From assembly GCF_004745075.1 (NCBI RefSeq), contig NZ_RHFH01000003.1:186001-250000 (forward strand): DNA of 64,000 nucleotides, in the 5' to 3' direction. Positions within the stretch are counted from its first letter, which is position 1; every line of letters starts with the position of its first letter. The notes beneath the pieces were generated by a model, which was not told where the DNA came from, made no database searches, and was given only the letters and a program-made list of their open reading frames with translations. Below, one piece after another: positions 34,751-43,322 of this stretch. The stretch is from Brevibacterium sp. S111. GTDB lineage: Bacteria; Actinomycetota; Actinomycetes; Actinomycetales; Brevibacteriaceae. The position numbers were made by a program, and so were the translations under genes.

Positions 34751-35045
34751 GAGCGACCTGATCGAGCCGATCCACCCGGGAGAGATCCTGATGGAGGATT
34801 TCATCGAGGGCTTCGGTATCACGCAGAACAAGCTCGCCGTGTCCATCGGTGTGCCGCCGCGCCGGATCAACGAGATTGTGCACGGCAAGCGGGGGATCAC
34901 CGCTGATACTGCGATCCGTCTGGCGCGCTACTTCGGAACGTCCGAGGAGTTGTGGATGAACTTGCAGTCGAACTACGAGCTGCGGCTCCAGCGCCGTGCA
35001 CTGCACGACAAGGTTGCCGCGATCACGCCGTTGCAGGTCGCATGA
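34725..35045 (+). CDS. higA: HigA-type antitoxin (XRE family)
   Basis: 106 residues. The HTH is in ITQNKLAVSIGVPPRRINEIVHGKRGITADTAIRLARYFGTS, with the HigA hallmark HPGEILMEDFIEGFGI before it and WMNLQSNYELRLQ after. The ATG at 34725 has GGAGG nine bases upstream. It neutralises HigB and probably binds the two tandem operators upstream. Confidence 0.92.
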   Translation: MSNSSTTTESDLIEPIHPGEILMEDFIEGFGITQNKLAVSIGVPPRRINEIVHGKRGITADTAIRLARYFGTSEELWMNLQSNYELRLQRRALHDKVAAITPLQVA

Positions 35046-35372
35046 GCAACTCGCTCCAAGGAGACATGGACGGTCCGTAACAGCAATGGAGTGGTCGTCG
35101 GTGCCACGCTGATCGATCGCCACTTTCCGTATGTCGCTGAAGTGCACCTCACCGTCGTCGACCGGTCAGTTCACGGGACCGGCGTCGGCACCGCAATGCT
35201 CAGGGCCGTCGAAGTCGATGCGGTTTGCCGTGAGGTGCGGCTGTTGCAGGTGAAGACCGTCGGAGCCTCGCACCCAGATCCCGGATATGCGCGCACTCGG
35301 CTCTTCTATGAGCGGTGGGGTTTTCTGCCGCTTGAGGAGACCGCGCTCTGGAGTCAAGGCACCCCTGTCTGA
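35046..35372 (+). pseudogene. GNAT acetyltransferase lacking its N-terminus
   Basis: The frame is open from 35046, immediately after higA's stop, with GNAT-like strands from TWTVRNSNGVVVGATLI through the acetyl-CoA loop region (VHGTGVGTAMLRAVE) to the family's C-terminal YARTRLFYERWGFLPLEET. No ATG precedes the first conserved strand and the first ~50-70 residues of a normal GNAT are missing; a GTG at 35091 could start a 93-residue remnant. The junction suggests the gene lost its 5' end when higBA arrived or by deletion. Confidence 0.6.
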
Positions 35373-35774
35373 TCATGGTGAAGTCGCTGCCTCGCGAACA
35401 GCAGGTACGCCCTGACGATCCCTGTATCATCGAGGTTTTGAGAGGTATGCGGGCACGAGCGTTGCGCGAGTTCCACCCAGAAGTTGGTATCGGTCGGAAC
35501 TCGGTGGAGTTCCGGTTCAACGTGTGAGTCTCGAAGCGACAGAACGGCCTCATTTGCTGAAGCAGACGATGCCGTTCCGCTAATCGACCATGGCCGTATG
35601 CGGGGGAGCGGACCGGTTTGCTCGACGTGGCTCGTGGCGCCACTGTTGGCGGTGGAGCTCGGGGCCAGGGCTGCCCTCATCACCGGAATCGAGCCGACCT
35701 GCCCGCGTCGACGTCGAATGGTCAGGCTGAGTCAATCAGCCCCATCGAGCGCGGGCGCCGCATGAAGTCATGGA
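35373..35774. other. 402-base gap containing the right-hand repeat
   Basis: No convincing gene on either strand. The only recognisable structure is the 33-nt repeat at 35495-35527. The rest is ordinary-composition sequence without hairpins I trust. Confidence 0.5.
35495..35527. repeat. Right copy of the 33-nt direct repeat (possible attachment site)
   Basis: Matches 33802-33834 with a single difference at 35501. Here the inner dyad GGAACTC-GGTG-GAGTTCC is perfect. Sequence similarity does not extend beyond the 33 bases on either side. Confidence 0.6.
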
Positions 35775-36627
35775 CTACCGGACCTCTAGATCGTTCAGCT
35801 GATCGGTGATGCTGCGGGGTTCGCGCTCCAGGAGTCGCGAGAGTGTGGGGTCCGCACCTGAGAAGTGTCCGCTCCTGGTGGCTTGGAACATCGATAGGGT
35901 AAAGCGCGCGACGGCCTCGGGCATTCCGCTGGTGGTCGCATCGGACACCCATTTCTCGTCTTCGATGACGATGCGATCGATCTGGCGGCCGGTGATCTCG
36001 GACGCGGAGGCGGCGAAGTCCGCGAGGGTGACTGGCTGAGGCAGCGTCAGATCGATCGGCCCGTCGAAGGGGTCATCAGCGGTGAGGATCGCAGCGGCGG
36101 CCTCTGCAGCATCTCGCCGATCGACCCAAGAGAAGGGGCCGTCGGCGGGCATGGCGATCACGCCCGTTTCCTGCCACGCGCCGAGCAGCTGGGCGGGATC
36201 GCCGTAGAAGCCGTTGCGCAAAGCAGTCCAGGCGACTCCGGATGCTGCGAGATGCTGTTCGGTGGCGGCGTGGATCGCGAGCGGCGGGTACGGCGTGTCG
36301 AAAGCCGTCCCCTGGGCGCTCGTGTACAAAATCCGCTGTGCTCCTGCATCGACGGCAGCATCAATCGCCCTATGGTGCTGCGCGACGACGTCAGAAGAGA
36401 GGTCGCTCGAGGAGACCAGGAGGACCTGCTCGGCGTCAGCGAAGGAGTGGCGCAGGGCCGGGGTCGTCGTAGCTGCCTTGCCGCACGCGGACTCCGCGAG
36501 CGGCAAGGTGCGCCGCACGCGTGGGGTCACGGACGCTGACACCGATCTGGTGTGGCGGCATCCGCTTGAGGAGGTGGTCGACCGTGGCCCCATTGAGAGT
36601 GCCTGTAGCTCCGGTCACAACAATCAT
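35775..36627 (-). pseudogene. NmrA-like NAD(P)H-binding reductase with a one-base frameshift
   Basis: The start MIVVTGATGTLNGATVDHLL (Rossmann GATG) runs from 36627 and reads VRQGSYDDPGPAPLLR to a stop. The body (PALRHSFADAEQVLLVSSSDL... WTALRNGFYGDPAQ... WVDRRDAAEAAAAIL) continues in another frame to the stop at 35775. Removing one base from the GGGG run at 36460-36463 restores SYDDPALRHSFADAEQ, a continuous ~283-residue protein. Either a natural mutation or a sequencing error. Intact homologues are QorB/NmrA-type quinone reductases or regulators. It is divergent from a TetR gene. Confidence 0.8.
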
Positions 36628-36697
36628 CTGAACGTCCTTTCGTGCGGCGGTGACCCGGCATGCTGCTTTGGTCGAACGCCGGGCGGGGATGAACGTG

Positions 36698-36720
36698 AAG
36701 TTGACTCTCATGGTCAACTT
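36698..36720. promoter_or_regulatory. Inverted repeat between the NmrA-like and TetR genes (site 1)
   Basis: AAGTTGAC (36698-36705), 7 bases, GTCAACTT (36713-36720): a perfect dyad of TetR-operator size in the divergent promoter region. Confidence 0.55.
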
Positions 36721-36740
36721 CCCCGCGATCCATCCTGCAT

Positions 36741-36765
36741 TAACTTGACTGCTAGGATCAAGTTA
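36741..36765. promoter_or_regulatory. Inverted repeat between the NmrA-like and TetR genes (site 2)
   Basis: TAACTTGA (36741-36748), 9 bases, TCAAGTTA (36758-36765): a second perfect dyad sharing the AACTT/AAGTT half with site 1, 28 bases before the TetR start. Confidence 0.6.
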
Positions 36766-36792
36766 GTCGTCGATCCGGAAGGAGCCTGCACC

Positions 36793-37386
36793 ATGACCGA
36801 CTCTCGAGGCGCGTCAGCTCTGCGGGCGGATGCCCGCCGAAACGTCGATCGGATCCGGCATGCGGCGGCGCAGGTTTTCCGGGAGCAGGGGTTCTCTGCA
36901 CCGCTCGAGGAGGTCGCCGCAGCCGCCAAAGTGAGCAAGGCGACCATTTTCAATCGGCTCGGCGGGAGGATCGGGCTGATCGATGCCGTCATCGACGACG
37001 TCGTCGCGGTGAAGCTGCGGGCCATCATCGAGGATGCGCGGTCCGTTGTCGAGGTCCGAGAGCGGATCTGCTCCTACGTTGGAGCGCTCCGGGACCTGCA
37101 GTATCGACTTCCAGCAGTGAATGATGTCCTGCTGCAGGTGTACCGCGACTCCGAGCCTCTGCTCGCTCTGTGTCATGCTGGGACGGCTTTTCACGACAGC
37201 CTCGTCGCTCAAGGGCATGCCGCAGGCGTCCTGGCTCCCGACTTCACCCCTGCTGACTTCCACGCACTCGCTCGAGACAATGCTCTGGCCCTCAAGCACG
37301 GTGGTCGGCCGACTCGGGCCGACTACGATCGCCGAACCGCGTTCGTGCTCGGTGGGATCTGCGCATCGTCATGTGCGTCCGATTAG
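36793..37386 (+). CDS. TetR/AcrR family regulator
   Basis: 197 residues. The N-terminal HTH is RIRHAAAQVFREQGFSAPLEEVAAAAKVSKATIFNRLGGRIGLI (~20-63), followed by a helical ligand domain containing ALCHAGTAFHDSLVAQGHAAG. ATG 36793 follows an AAGGAG site at 36779-36784. It most likely represses itself and the divergent NmrA-like gene through the two dyads between them; such pairs often answer quinones or electrophiles. If the NmrA gene is truly broken the regulator may now be an orphan. Confidence 0.88.
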   Translation: MTDSRGASALRADARRNVDRIRHAAAQVFREQGFSAPLEEVAAAAKVSKATIFNRLGGRIGLIDAVIDDVVAVKLRAIIEDARSVVEVRERICSYVGALRDLQYRLPAVNDVLLQVYRDSEPLLALCHAGTAFHDSLVAQGHAAGVLAPDFTPADFHALARDNALALKHGGRPTRADYDRRTAFVLGGICASSCASD

Positions 37387-37591
37387 CCTCGCGGGGTCGA
37401 AGAGACTGCCCTGGGTGCAGGGTGCTCTGCAGTCTGCAACATCCCGCTCCTCGTCTTCGCCGCACACGAAACAGCAAGATTGTGCGAATCGACCTGAGTT
37501 AGAGTGACCCCTGGCATCAGCATGTGATCGCAACGATGAGATCTGCGTTAGGGGAATACCAGCCCGAAAGATCGAAAGTCGAGGACCGAAG

Positions 37592-38821
37592 ATGACAGGC
37601 AACAAGAGTTCGTCACAGCTGTCGGTGTCGCAGAACGTCGCCCATACACTTCGAGCCACAGGTCTCATCCTCGCGCTCATGCTGGGTGCGATCTCTGCGG
37701 TCTTCGGCCTCGCATCGCTCATTCCCGGGCTTGGCCCACTCAGTCCGATCGCGTCTCGATGGGCTCCCACCGTGGCGCCGCCGGTAGCGCTGGCGGGGTT
37801 GATTGCGCTCCTGATCGGAATCGCTGCTGTGCGCAGGGGTACTCGACGAACCGGAGCGGTCGCAGCAGTGCTGGGCGGGGTCGGCACGCTGGGGAACTTC
37901 GCGGTCATCATCGTCCTCGTCGGCGCCATCTCGGCCGCCGGCGGCACGGTGAACCTTTTCACCGCAACGTTCGGGCTGTCCGCAATAGACGCGGCGACGC
38001 CCGATCGACAGGAAGTGTACGACAAGACCGGATCCGGCGACGACCTTTCCGTATCGATCTACGAACCGGAGGGCGTGACAGGCTCGGCACCGACGATCAT
38101 GTACGTTCACGGGGGCGGTTGGATCGCGGGCGAGCCGAACGCTTCGAGCTCGGAGCTCCGCGAACTCGCTGATCACGGCTACCTGGTCGTCTCGGTCGAA
38201 TACGAACTCGCGAGCCTGGACAACGCAACCTGGCAGAGCGCGCCCTCGCAGGTTGCGTGTGCGGCGAGCTGGATTCAGACCCACTCAGATGCGCTCGGTG
38301 CAGATATGGACCGCCTCGTGTTCTGGGGCGAGAGCTCAGGCAGCAACATGGTCGCCAATACCGCCGGCGCCGCAGCCCAAGGCACCGCCGAATCGTCATG
38401 TGGTGGGAAGGTTCCGGTTCCGGCCGCTGTCGTCGCAGATTACCCTGCGTTCGACGTGACTGGCCTTTACGAGAACGCTCCGGCCGGCCCTGGAGCGGGA
38501 GCCGGCACTCGCCTTTTTGCCACCAGCTACACGGGTGGCACACCGGAGGAATATCCGGAACGCTACGCAGCGGTGAATTCCGTTACTCATCTCGAGGATC
38601 CCGCGCCTCCGATGCTCATGATGACTGCGATGCGCGATGACGTCATCACCCCAGCCGACCAGTTTGCATGGGCGGAAGCGGCCCGAAGCCGTGGAGTCGA
38701 CGTCCAGACCGTGCGTATTCCACTCGCCAACCATGCCTACACGCAGAAATCGAAGAACTCACTCGGCAGTCAAGGTCATCTGAGCATCGCAGAGGCATAC
38801 CTGTCCGAACGGCTTCGCTGA
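37592..38821 (+). CDS. Membrane-anchored alpha/beta hydrolase (esterase/lipase, HSL-like)
   Basis: 409 residues. Three or four N-terminal hydrophobic segments (about 17-45, 58-74, 82-112) are followed by an extracellular hydrolase domain. The oxyanion motif HGGGW is at about 172-176, nucleophile GESSG at about 246-250, with a late Asp (DDVITPADQFAW) and His (NHAYTQKS) completing the triad. The layout matches membrane-tethered carboxylesterases of the hormone-sensitive lipase group. The substrate is unknown. Confidence 0.85.
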   Translation: MTGNKSSSQLSVSQNVAHTLRATGLILALMLGAISAVFGLASLIPGLGPLSPIASRWAPTVAPPVALAGLIALLIGIAAVRRGTRRTGAVAAVLGGVGTLGNFAVIIVLVGAISAAGGTVNLFTATFGLSAIDAATPDRQEVYDKTGSGDDLSVSIYEPEGVTGSAPTIMYVHGGGWIAGEPNASSSELRELADHGYLVVSVEYELASLDNATWQSAPSQVACAASWIQTHSDALGADMDRLVFWGESSGSNMVANTAGAAAQGTAESSCGGKVPVPAAVVADYPAFDVTGLYENAPAGPGAGAGTRLFATSYTGGTPEEYPERYAAVNSVTHLEDPAPPMLMMTAMRDDVITPADQFAWAEAARSRGVDVQTVRIPLANHAYTQKSKNSLGSQGHLSIAEAYLSERLR

Positions 38822-38959
38822 CCCCTGCCTCCCGACCCGAAAAGCGCTTCGGAGGTGCGCAGGAAGCTTCAGGACAAGATTGATGATCACCAATTGGCTA
38901 TGGTGGTGCCGGAAGGGGCATACCGGTCCCACCCATATTCGAATCAGGAGTCTTCGATC

Positions 38960-39400
38960 ATGAGCTTCAGCGTCTATCTCTCCGGCGAGATCCACACCGA
39001 CTGGCGTGACGAGATCCAACACGGTGCCAAGGCGGCCGGCCTGGATGTCGTGTTCACTGCACCGGTGACCGACCACCCTGCCAGCGATGCCGCCGGCGAC
39101 CACCTCGGTGAGAATGACAGCCAGTTCTGGCGGGATCATCAATCAGCCAAGGTCAATGCGATCCGCACACGTACCCTGATCGAGAAGGCTGACATGGTTG
39201 TGGTGCGCTTCGGCGACAAGTACAAACAATGGAATGCTGCCTTCGACGCTGGATACTGCGCCGCACTGGGCAAACCCTATGTGACTCTCCACGACGCCGA
39301 CATCATCCACCCGCTCAAAGAAGTCGACGCCGAGGCCAAAGCCTGGTGCACGACAACCGATCAGGTCGTCGAGACCCTGCGCTACATTCTCAGGGACTGA
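38960..39400 (+). CDS. ytoQ: YtoQ family protein
   Basis: 146 residues, close to the whole family length. SVYLSGEIHTDWRDEI, FTAPVTDHPASDAAGD and VVRFGDKYKQWNAAFDAGYCAALGKPYVTLHD are YtoQ hallmarks; the fold resembles nucleoside deoxyribosyltransferases, activity unproven. ATG 38960 has CAGGAG upstream. Its last ~75 coding bases plus 20 bases of 3' flank are copied at 40181-40275. Confidence 0.88.
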   Translation: MSFSVYLSGEIHTDWRDEIQHGAKAAGLDVVFTAPVTDHPASDAAGDHLGENDSQFWRDHQSAKVNAIRTRTLIEKADMVVVRFGDKYKQWNAAFDAGYCAALGKPYVTLHDADIIHPLKEVDAEAKAWCTTTDQVVETLRYILRD

Positions 39401-39419
39401 GCCTGTCACCATCTCGTCA
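39325..39419 (+). repeat. 3' end of ytoQ, first copy of a 95-nt direct repeat
   Basis: These 95 bases match 40181-40275 with seven differences. The repeat covers the final ~75 coding bases, the stop and about 20 bases beyond it. Confidence 0.85.
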
Positions 39420-39753
39420 TCGACTCGGCGACGACGTACCTTTCCGACGACATCACCTGCCGTGCTCCAGGAGTAGATTTGGACGGCAAAGACGCCGATC
39501 AGAAATTCATCGGCGGTTTCGCCCCAATACTCATCGGTCCGCCCGAGCAGAACTGAAGCGAGTACATGGCATGACTCCCGAACAGAACATTCTCATCGAA
39601 CGCATCCGCGCCCTGCTTGTCGACGATCCGTGACAACAGCCAGCTGTCCTCCTGGGTCGAGATCGCGATGGAATACAATCGCGCCGTGACGGGCGGACGC
39701 TCGTGAGTGCAGTTCAATGACTTCTGCCCCGCTGGCGGGCAGGGAGGTCCGAT
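39401..39753. other. 353-base gap with gene remnants
   Basis: No complete gene. In the ytoQ frame beyond its stop, a stretch ending IGPPEQN (stop ~39555) reads like a protein tail without a start. The TfoX-like stub (39571-39633) follows. The remainder to 39740 shows nothing I recognise. Confidence 0.4.
39571..39633 (+). pseudogene. Stub of a TfoX N-terminal-domain protein
   Basis: ATG then MTPEQNILIERIRALLVDDP and a stop. This matches the opening helix of TfoX_N proteins as I remember them, which normally continue into a VREVSMFGG-type strand. Nothing resembling the rest of the domain follows, so the gene seems cut off after 20 codons. Confidence 0.45.
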
Positions 39754-40143
39754 ATGTGTGACAACTCGGTGATCCCATCGTTCAACCCGAGCGAGGACTG
39801 GTACGCAGACTGGCCGCACGGAGTGTCGACGTCGGTTCAGATCCTCGCCTCTGTCACCGGAGCGGCGGCGACACGTGCGGTACAGCATTTCCTGGAACCC
39901 CTCACACACAACCCCGATGCCCGAGTGCCAGCCGGCGTCGACCTCTACTACCAGGGCGGTTTCACCGTCGAGACCATGCCGACGGATGATGCTGGCGCTC
40001 TGCAGATCGTTCTGGCGTCGGCAGGTGAGGACGGATTCGACTCGGTGCTGAGCGCAGCCGATGACCTCACTGCGGCACTTCGGGAAACCTCGGGTGAGGT
40101 CCGGCTCACCTGGCACGAGTTGGCAGCCACCAGAGCGCCCTGA
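39754..40143 (+). CDS. Hypothetical protein between the ytoQ repeats
   Basis: 129 residues, acidic, no signal peptide or membrane segment. A W-rich start (SEDWYADWPHG) is followed by two alternating strand-helix stretches. AGGGAGG lies seven bases before the ATG, supporting expression. I do not recognise a family. It lies in the interval enclosed by the two ytoQ 3' copies, so it may have arrived with the rearrangement that made them. Confidence 0.6.
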   Translation: MCDNSVIPSFNPSEDWYADWPHGVSTSVQILASVTGAAATRAVQHFLEPLTHNPDARVPAGVDLYYQGGFTVETMPTDDAGALQIVLASAGEDGFDSVLSAADDLTAALRETSGEVRLTWHELAATRAP

Positions 40144-40180
40144 CCCGAGACCTGGAATGACGGGCCCACCAGGGTGAACC

Positions 40181-40275
40181 CGACGCCGAGGCCGAAGCCT
40201 GGTGCACGACAACCGATCAGGTCGTCGAGCCCCTGCGTTGCATTCTCAGGGACTGATCCCGTCACCAGCTCGTCA
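40181..40275 (+). pseudogene. Second, partial copy of the ytoQ 3' end
   Basis: 95 bases with seven differences from 39325-39419, including the same stop codon context (CTCAGGGACTGA). No upstream part of ytoQ is present. It is a remnant of a duplicated or paralogous ytoQ. Confidence 0.8.
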
Positions 40276-40321
40276 GTGCCGGTGACGTTCCCGGAATCCA
40301 TCGATGTGATTGGATGGGGCC

Positions 40322-40819
40322 ATGGCACACCACCTCGATCTCAACGATGATGACCGCAGGCACCTCGAGCGCTGTGTGGATTTGGCACGCGAGGCTCTCG
40401 ACGCAGGAGACGAACCCTTCGGCTCCGTGCTCGTCTCCGGTGACGGGCGTGAACTCTTCGCCGATCGCAACCATGTCGCCGGCGGAGACCACACCCGTCA
40501 CCCCGAGTTCGAAATCGCTCGCTGGGCGGCCGAGCACCTCGCCCCGAAAGAACGAGAGAAAACGACCGTGTACACCTCGGGCGAGCACTGCCCGATGTGT
40601 TCGGCGGCGCACGCGTGGGTCGGCCTCGGACGCATCGTCTACGCCAGCAGCAGCGAACAGCTCACAACTTGGCAGAGAGAATGGGGAGTGGCACCCGGGC
40701 CCGTGCTGCCGCTGCCGGTGCGAGCCGTGGCCCCCGGACTCGACGTGGACGGACCAGACTCGGAACTCAGCGAGCAGGTGCGAAGGCTGCAGGCACGGCT
40801 GCACGGGATCGAACTCTGA
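40322..40819 (+). CDS. Nucleoside/guanine deaminase (CDA superfamily)
   Basis: 165 residues. The zinc motif is HPEFE (His ligand and catalytic Glu) followed by EHCPMCSAAHAW (two Cys ligands). The DEPFGSVLV segment is typical of guanine deaminases and tRNA adenosine deaminase relatives. Hydrolytic deamination of a purine or related base is likely; the exact substrate is unknown. The ATG follows GATGGGG. The preceding sequence is the ytoQ remnant. Confidence 0.88.
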   Translation: MAHHLDLNDDDRRHLERCVDLAREALDAGDEPFGSVLVSGDGRELFADRNHVAGGDHTRHPEFEIARWAAEHLAPKEREKTTVYTSGEHCPMCSAAHAWVGLGRIVYASSSEQLTTWQREWGVAPGPVLPLPVRAVAPGLDVDGPDSELSEQVRRLQARLHGIEL

Positions 40820-40916
40820 ACTCGGCCGGCCGGACGTGCTCCCCACGGAGCTGAGCCCTGCGATACAGTGATCTGGATCATACTGCTAGTTCGACCTGCA
40901 CCCGAGGAGTCCTGCC

Positions 40917-41888
40917 GTGGCGATTGATGAAATCGACTTCACTTCGAGCAACGACCGCGATACCATCCACGGCTGGCTCTACACACCGACCACCACGCCG
41001 ACCGGAATCATTCATCTCATCCACGGTCTCGGCGAACACTCCCGACGCTACCTTCACCTCATCACAACCCTCCTCGACTCCGGTTTCGCCGTCGTCGCCG
41101 ATGACCATGCCGGGCACGGGAGGACGGCGATGCAATCAGGGATCTGGGGCGACGCCGGCGACGAAGCAGCCCGCATCGTCGTCAGCGATGAGCTGACGCT
41201 GCAGCGTAAGGCCCGTGAGATTCTCCCGGGCCTGCCGTACATCGTGTTCGGCCACAGCTGGGGATCGATGATCGCCCGTGTCATGGCCTCCCACCCGGAT
41301 GCCGACCTCGCCGGGCTCGCCTTGTGCGGGGTCGCTGCGCAGATGCGCGGGATCGACCAGACCATCGACCGGGATGAGCTCGCCGAGGCGGCCATCGGCG
41401 ACCGACGGGCCGACCCTGCATCCGATCACTTGGTGGGCCAGCTCTTCGACGGATTCATCGAACGTTTCGGTCCGGATGCCGGCCCCACCGCCTGGGTCGC
41501 CCTCGACGAGGCTGTCGTCGCCGATCATGGGCGCGACCCCTTCAACAACTTCGGCGCCCCGATGAGTGCGCGATTCCTGCAGGGGTTCGTCGACCTCTAT
41601 GACGGTGCCAATGCCGATTCCTGGTACGCGACGATCCCCAGCGGTCTGCCGGTGCTCATCCTCGCAGGTGACCAGGATCCTGTCGCGAACTACGGCGAAG
41701 GCGCCTATCACGTCGCGAACCGCCTCCGCGCGACCGGACACGACGATGTGCGCACCCGCGTCTTCGCCGGAGTCCGCCACGAAGTCCACAACGAACCGAC
41801 CACCCGCCTCGAGGTCGAGGCGGAGATCGTCGACTTCGCTTCCCGCGTCAGCAATCGGACGAGGCCCGTTCAAACGAACGAGAGCTGA
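40917..41888 (+). CDS. Alpha/beta hydrolase (monoacylglycerol lipase-like)
   Basis: 323 residues. Oxyanion strand HLIHGLGEHSRRY, nucleophile GHSWGS at ~111-116, Asp in AGDQDPVANYGEG and His in GVRHEVHNE form the serine hydrolase triad in the order used by monoglyceride lipases (lysophospholipase domain). GTG start at 40917 with CGAGGAGT upstream. Cytosolic. Four bases separate it from the next GNAT gene, so the three genes to 43316 probably form an operon. Confidence 0.9.
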   Translation: MAIDEIDFTSSNDRDTIHGWLYTPTTTPTGIIHLIHGLGEHSRRYLHLITTLLDSGFAVVADDHAGHGRTAMQSGIWGDAGDEAARIVVSDELTLQRKAREILPGLPYIVFGHSWGSMIARVMASHPDADLAGLALCGVAAQMRGIDQTIDRDELAEAAIGDRRADPASDHLVGQLFDGFIERFGPDAGPTAWVALDEAVVADHGRDPFNNFGAPMSARFLQGFVDLYDGANADSWYATIPSGLPVLILAGDQDPVANYGEGAYHVANRLRATGHDDVRTRVFAGVRHEVHNEPTTRLEVEAEIVDFASRVSNRTRPVQTNES

Positions 41889-41892
41889 ATCC

Positions 41893-42450
41893 GTGAACCC
41901 GGCAGAAAGCTCGAACCGCAGTGTGAATTGGCCACGGGCGACACCCATCGTCACCGACAGGCTGCAGCTTGAGCCGCTCGCAGTCCACCATGCGTCGGAG
42001 ATGGTGGAGACACTGTCCTCACCCGACCTATACACCCATATCGGTGGGACGAGCCCGAGCCTGTCCGAACTCGAACGACTCTATGCACTCCAATCCGCAG
42101 GTGCCTCTCCGACCGGTGACGCCGGCTGGCTGAACTGGATCGTTCGCGAAACGGCTGAGTCCGCTGCAGTCGGATATGTCCAGGCCACAGTGACAACAGT
42201 CGAAACCGGTTATCAAGCCGACATCGCTTGGGTCATCGGCGTCGACAGTCAAGGGCAGGGATTCGCAACCGAGGCGGCCCGAGCCATGGTCGATTGGCTG
42301 GCGGATCACCTCGTGACTGTATTGCAAGCGGCCATCCATCCTGACAACGCCGCTTCCGCCCGAATCGCTGACCGTCTCGGACTGCAGCCGACCGACGAGA
42401 TCGACGACGGTGAAGTCATCTGGCGAGCAGAGACGAGGACAGAGGAATGA
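41893..42450 (+). CDS. GNAT family N-acetyltransferase (RimJ/RimL-like)
   Basis: 185 residues. Starts TPIVTDRLQLEPLAVHHA, as in Acetyltransf_3 proteins, with acetyl-CoA loop SQGQGFATEAARAMVDW and C-terminal HPDNAASARIADRLGL. GTG 41893 is four bases after the hydrolase stop; the stop overlaps the following ATG by four bases. Substrate unknown. Confidence 0.88.
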   Translation: MNPAESSNRSVNWPRATPIVTDRLQLEPLAVHHASEMVETLSSPDLYTHIGGTSPSLSELERLYALQSAGASPTGDAGWLNWIVRETAESAAVGYVQATVTTVETGYQADIAWVIGVDSQGQGFATEAARAMVDWLADHLVTVLQAAIHPDNAASARIADRLGLQPTDEIDDGEVIWRAETRTEE

Positions 42451-43316
42451 CCATGTCGAAACCGACTACGACGGACCTGCCGGGCATCATCGACACCGTC
42501 GGGTCCTGGCAGCGCGAAGGACTGCCTCTGCAGGTTCATCCCGGCGACCTGGGCTGGTATCAGCGTTTCGGAGCCGAAGCGCTCGCCTCGGCCCTGCGGG
42601 TGTGGACGGTCGGTGACGACCCCGCGGCCGTCGGATTCCTCGACGAATCCGAACTCATCCGAATGGCCATCTCACCCGATCACTCCGATGACCAAGCGCT
42701 CGCCGAGGCGATCTTGGCCGACTTCACCGGAGATCTCACCGAACTGCTGCCTGCAGGGAAGGGCATCGTCGAAGCTCGATTCGGATCCGCCCTGCAACAT
42801 ACCCTCACCGAGGCGGGATGGGGATCCGACGAAGCGTGGACCACGCTCCACCGAGATCTGAGCGAACCGATCCCATCCGTTACCCAGCGGATCGAAACGG
42901 TCGACCCCGACAGAGCAGATAACCGTATCGCCGACCGTATCGCGGTCGAATCCTCGGCTTTTCCCGGGTCCTCATTGACTGCGGACCGTTGGCGGTCCAT
43001 GGCCGACGGTCACGCTTACAAGCAGGCCAAATGTCTCGTCGGATTTACCGCCGACGGCGCTCCAGCCGGTGCCACAACCGTTTGGTCGGCCGGCCCTAGG
43101 CGCCCCGGTGTCATCGAACCACTCGGCGTCCACGGCGACCACCGGGGTCACGGATTCGGAGTCGAGATGACACTGGCCGCGGCCGCGGCGCTGAGGGAGA
43201 TGGGAGCCTCGAGCGTCACCGTTGCCACGCCGACATCGAACACAGTCGCCGTCGCCACTTACCGTGCGGCTGGGATGAGCATCCTCGGCGAAGTCAGGGA
43301 TTTCTGTCGACCCTGA
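42447..43316 (+). CDS. Tandem-domain GNAT acetyltransferase
   Basis: 289 residues, long enough for two GNAT folds. The N-terminal half (LGWYQRFGAEALASALRVWTVGDDPAAVGFLDE) is a degenerate GNAT-like domain; the C-terminal half has the acetyl-CoA loop GDHRGHGFGVEMTLAAAAALREMG and SNTVAVATYRAAGM. Coupled to the upstream GNAT gene by an ATGA overlap and convergent with the DinB-type gene (6-base gap). Substrate unknown. Confidence 0.85.
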   Translation: MTMSKPTTTDLPGIIDTVGSWQREGLPLQVHPGDLGWYQRFGAEALASALRVWTVGDDPAAVGFLDESELIRMAISPDHSDDQALAEAILADFTGDLTELLPAGKGIVEARFGSALQHTLTEAGWGSDEAWTTLHRDLSEPIPSVTQRIETVDPDRADNRIADRIAVESSAFPGSSLTADRWRSMADGHAYKQAKCLVGFTADGAPAGATTVWSAGPRRPGVIEPLGVHGDHRGHGFGVEMTLAAAAALREMGASSVTVATPTSNTVAVATYRAAGMSILGEVRDFCRP

Positions 43317-43322
43317 ACCGTA

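Noticed and set aside
35200..35774. Possible genes in the gap after the GNAT remnant
   Set aside because: Open frames on both strands lack ribosome sites and run across the 33-nt repeat; residues are typical of noncoding high-GC sequence.
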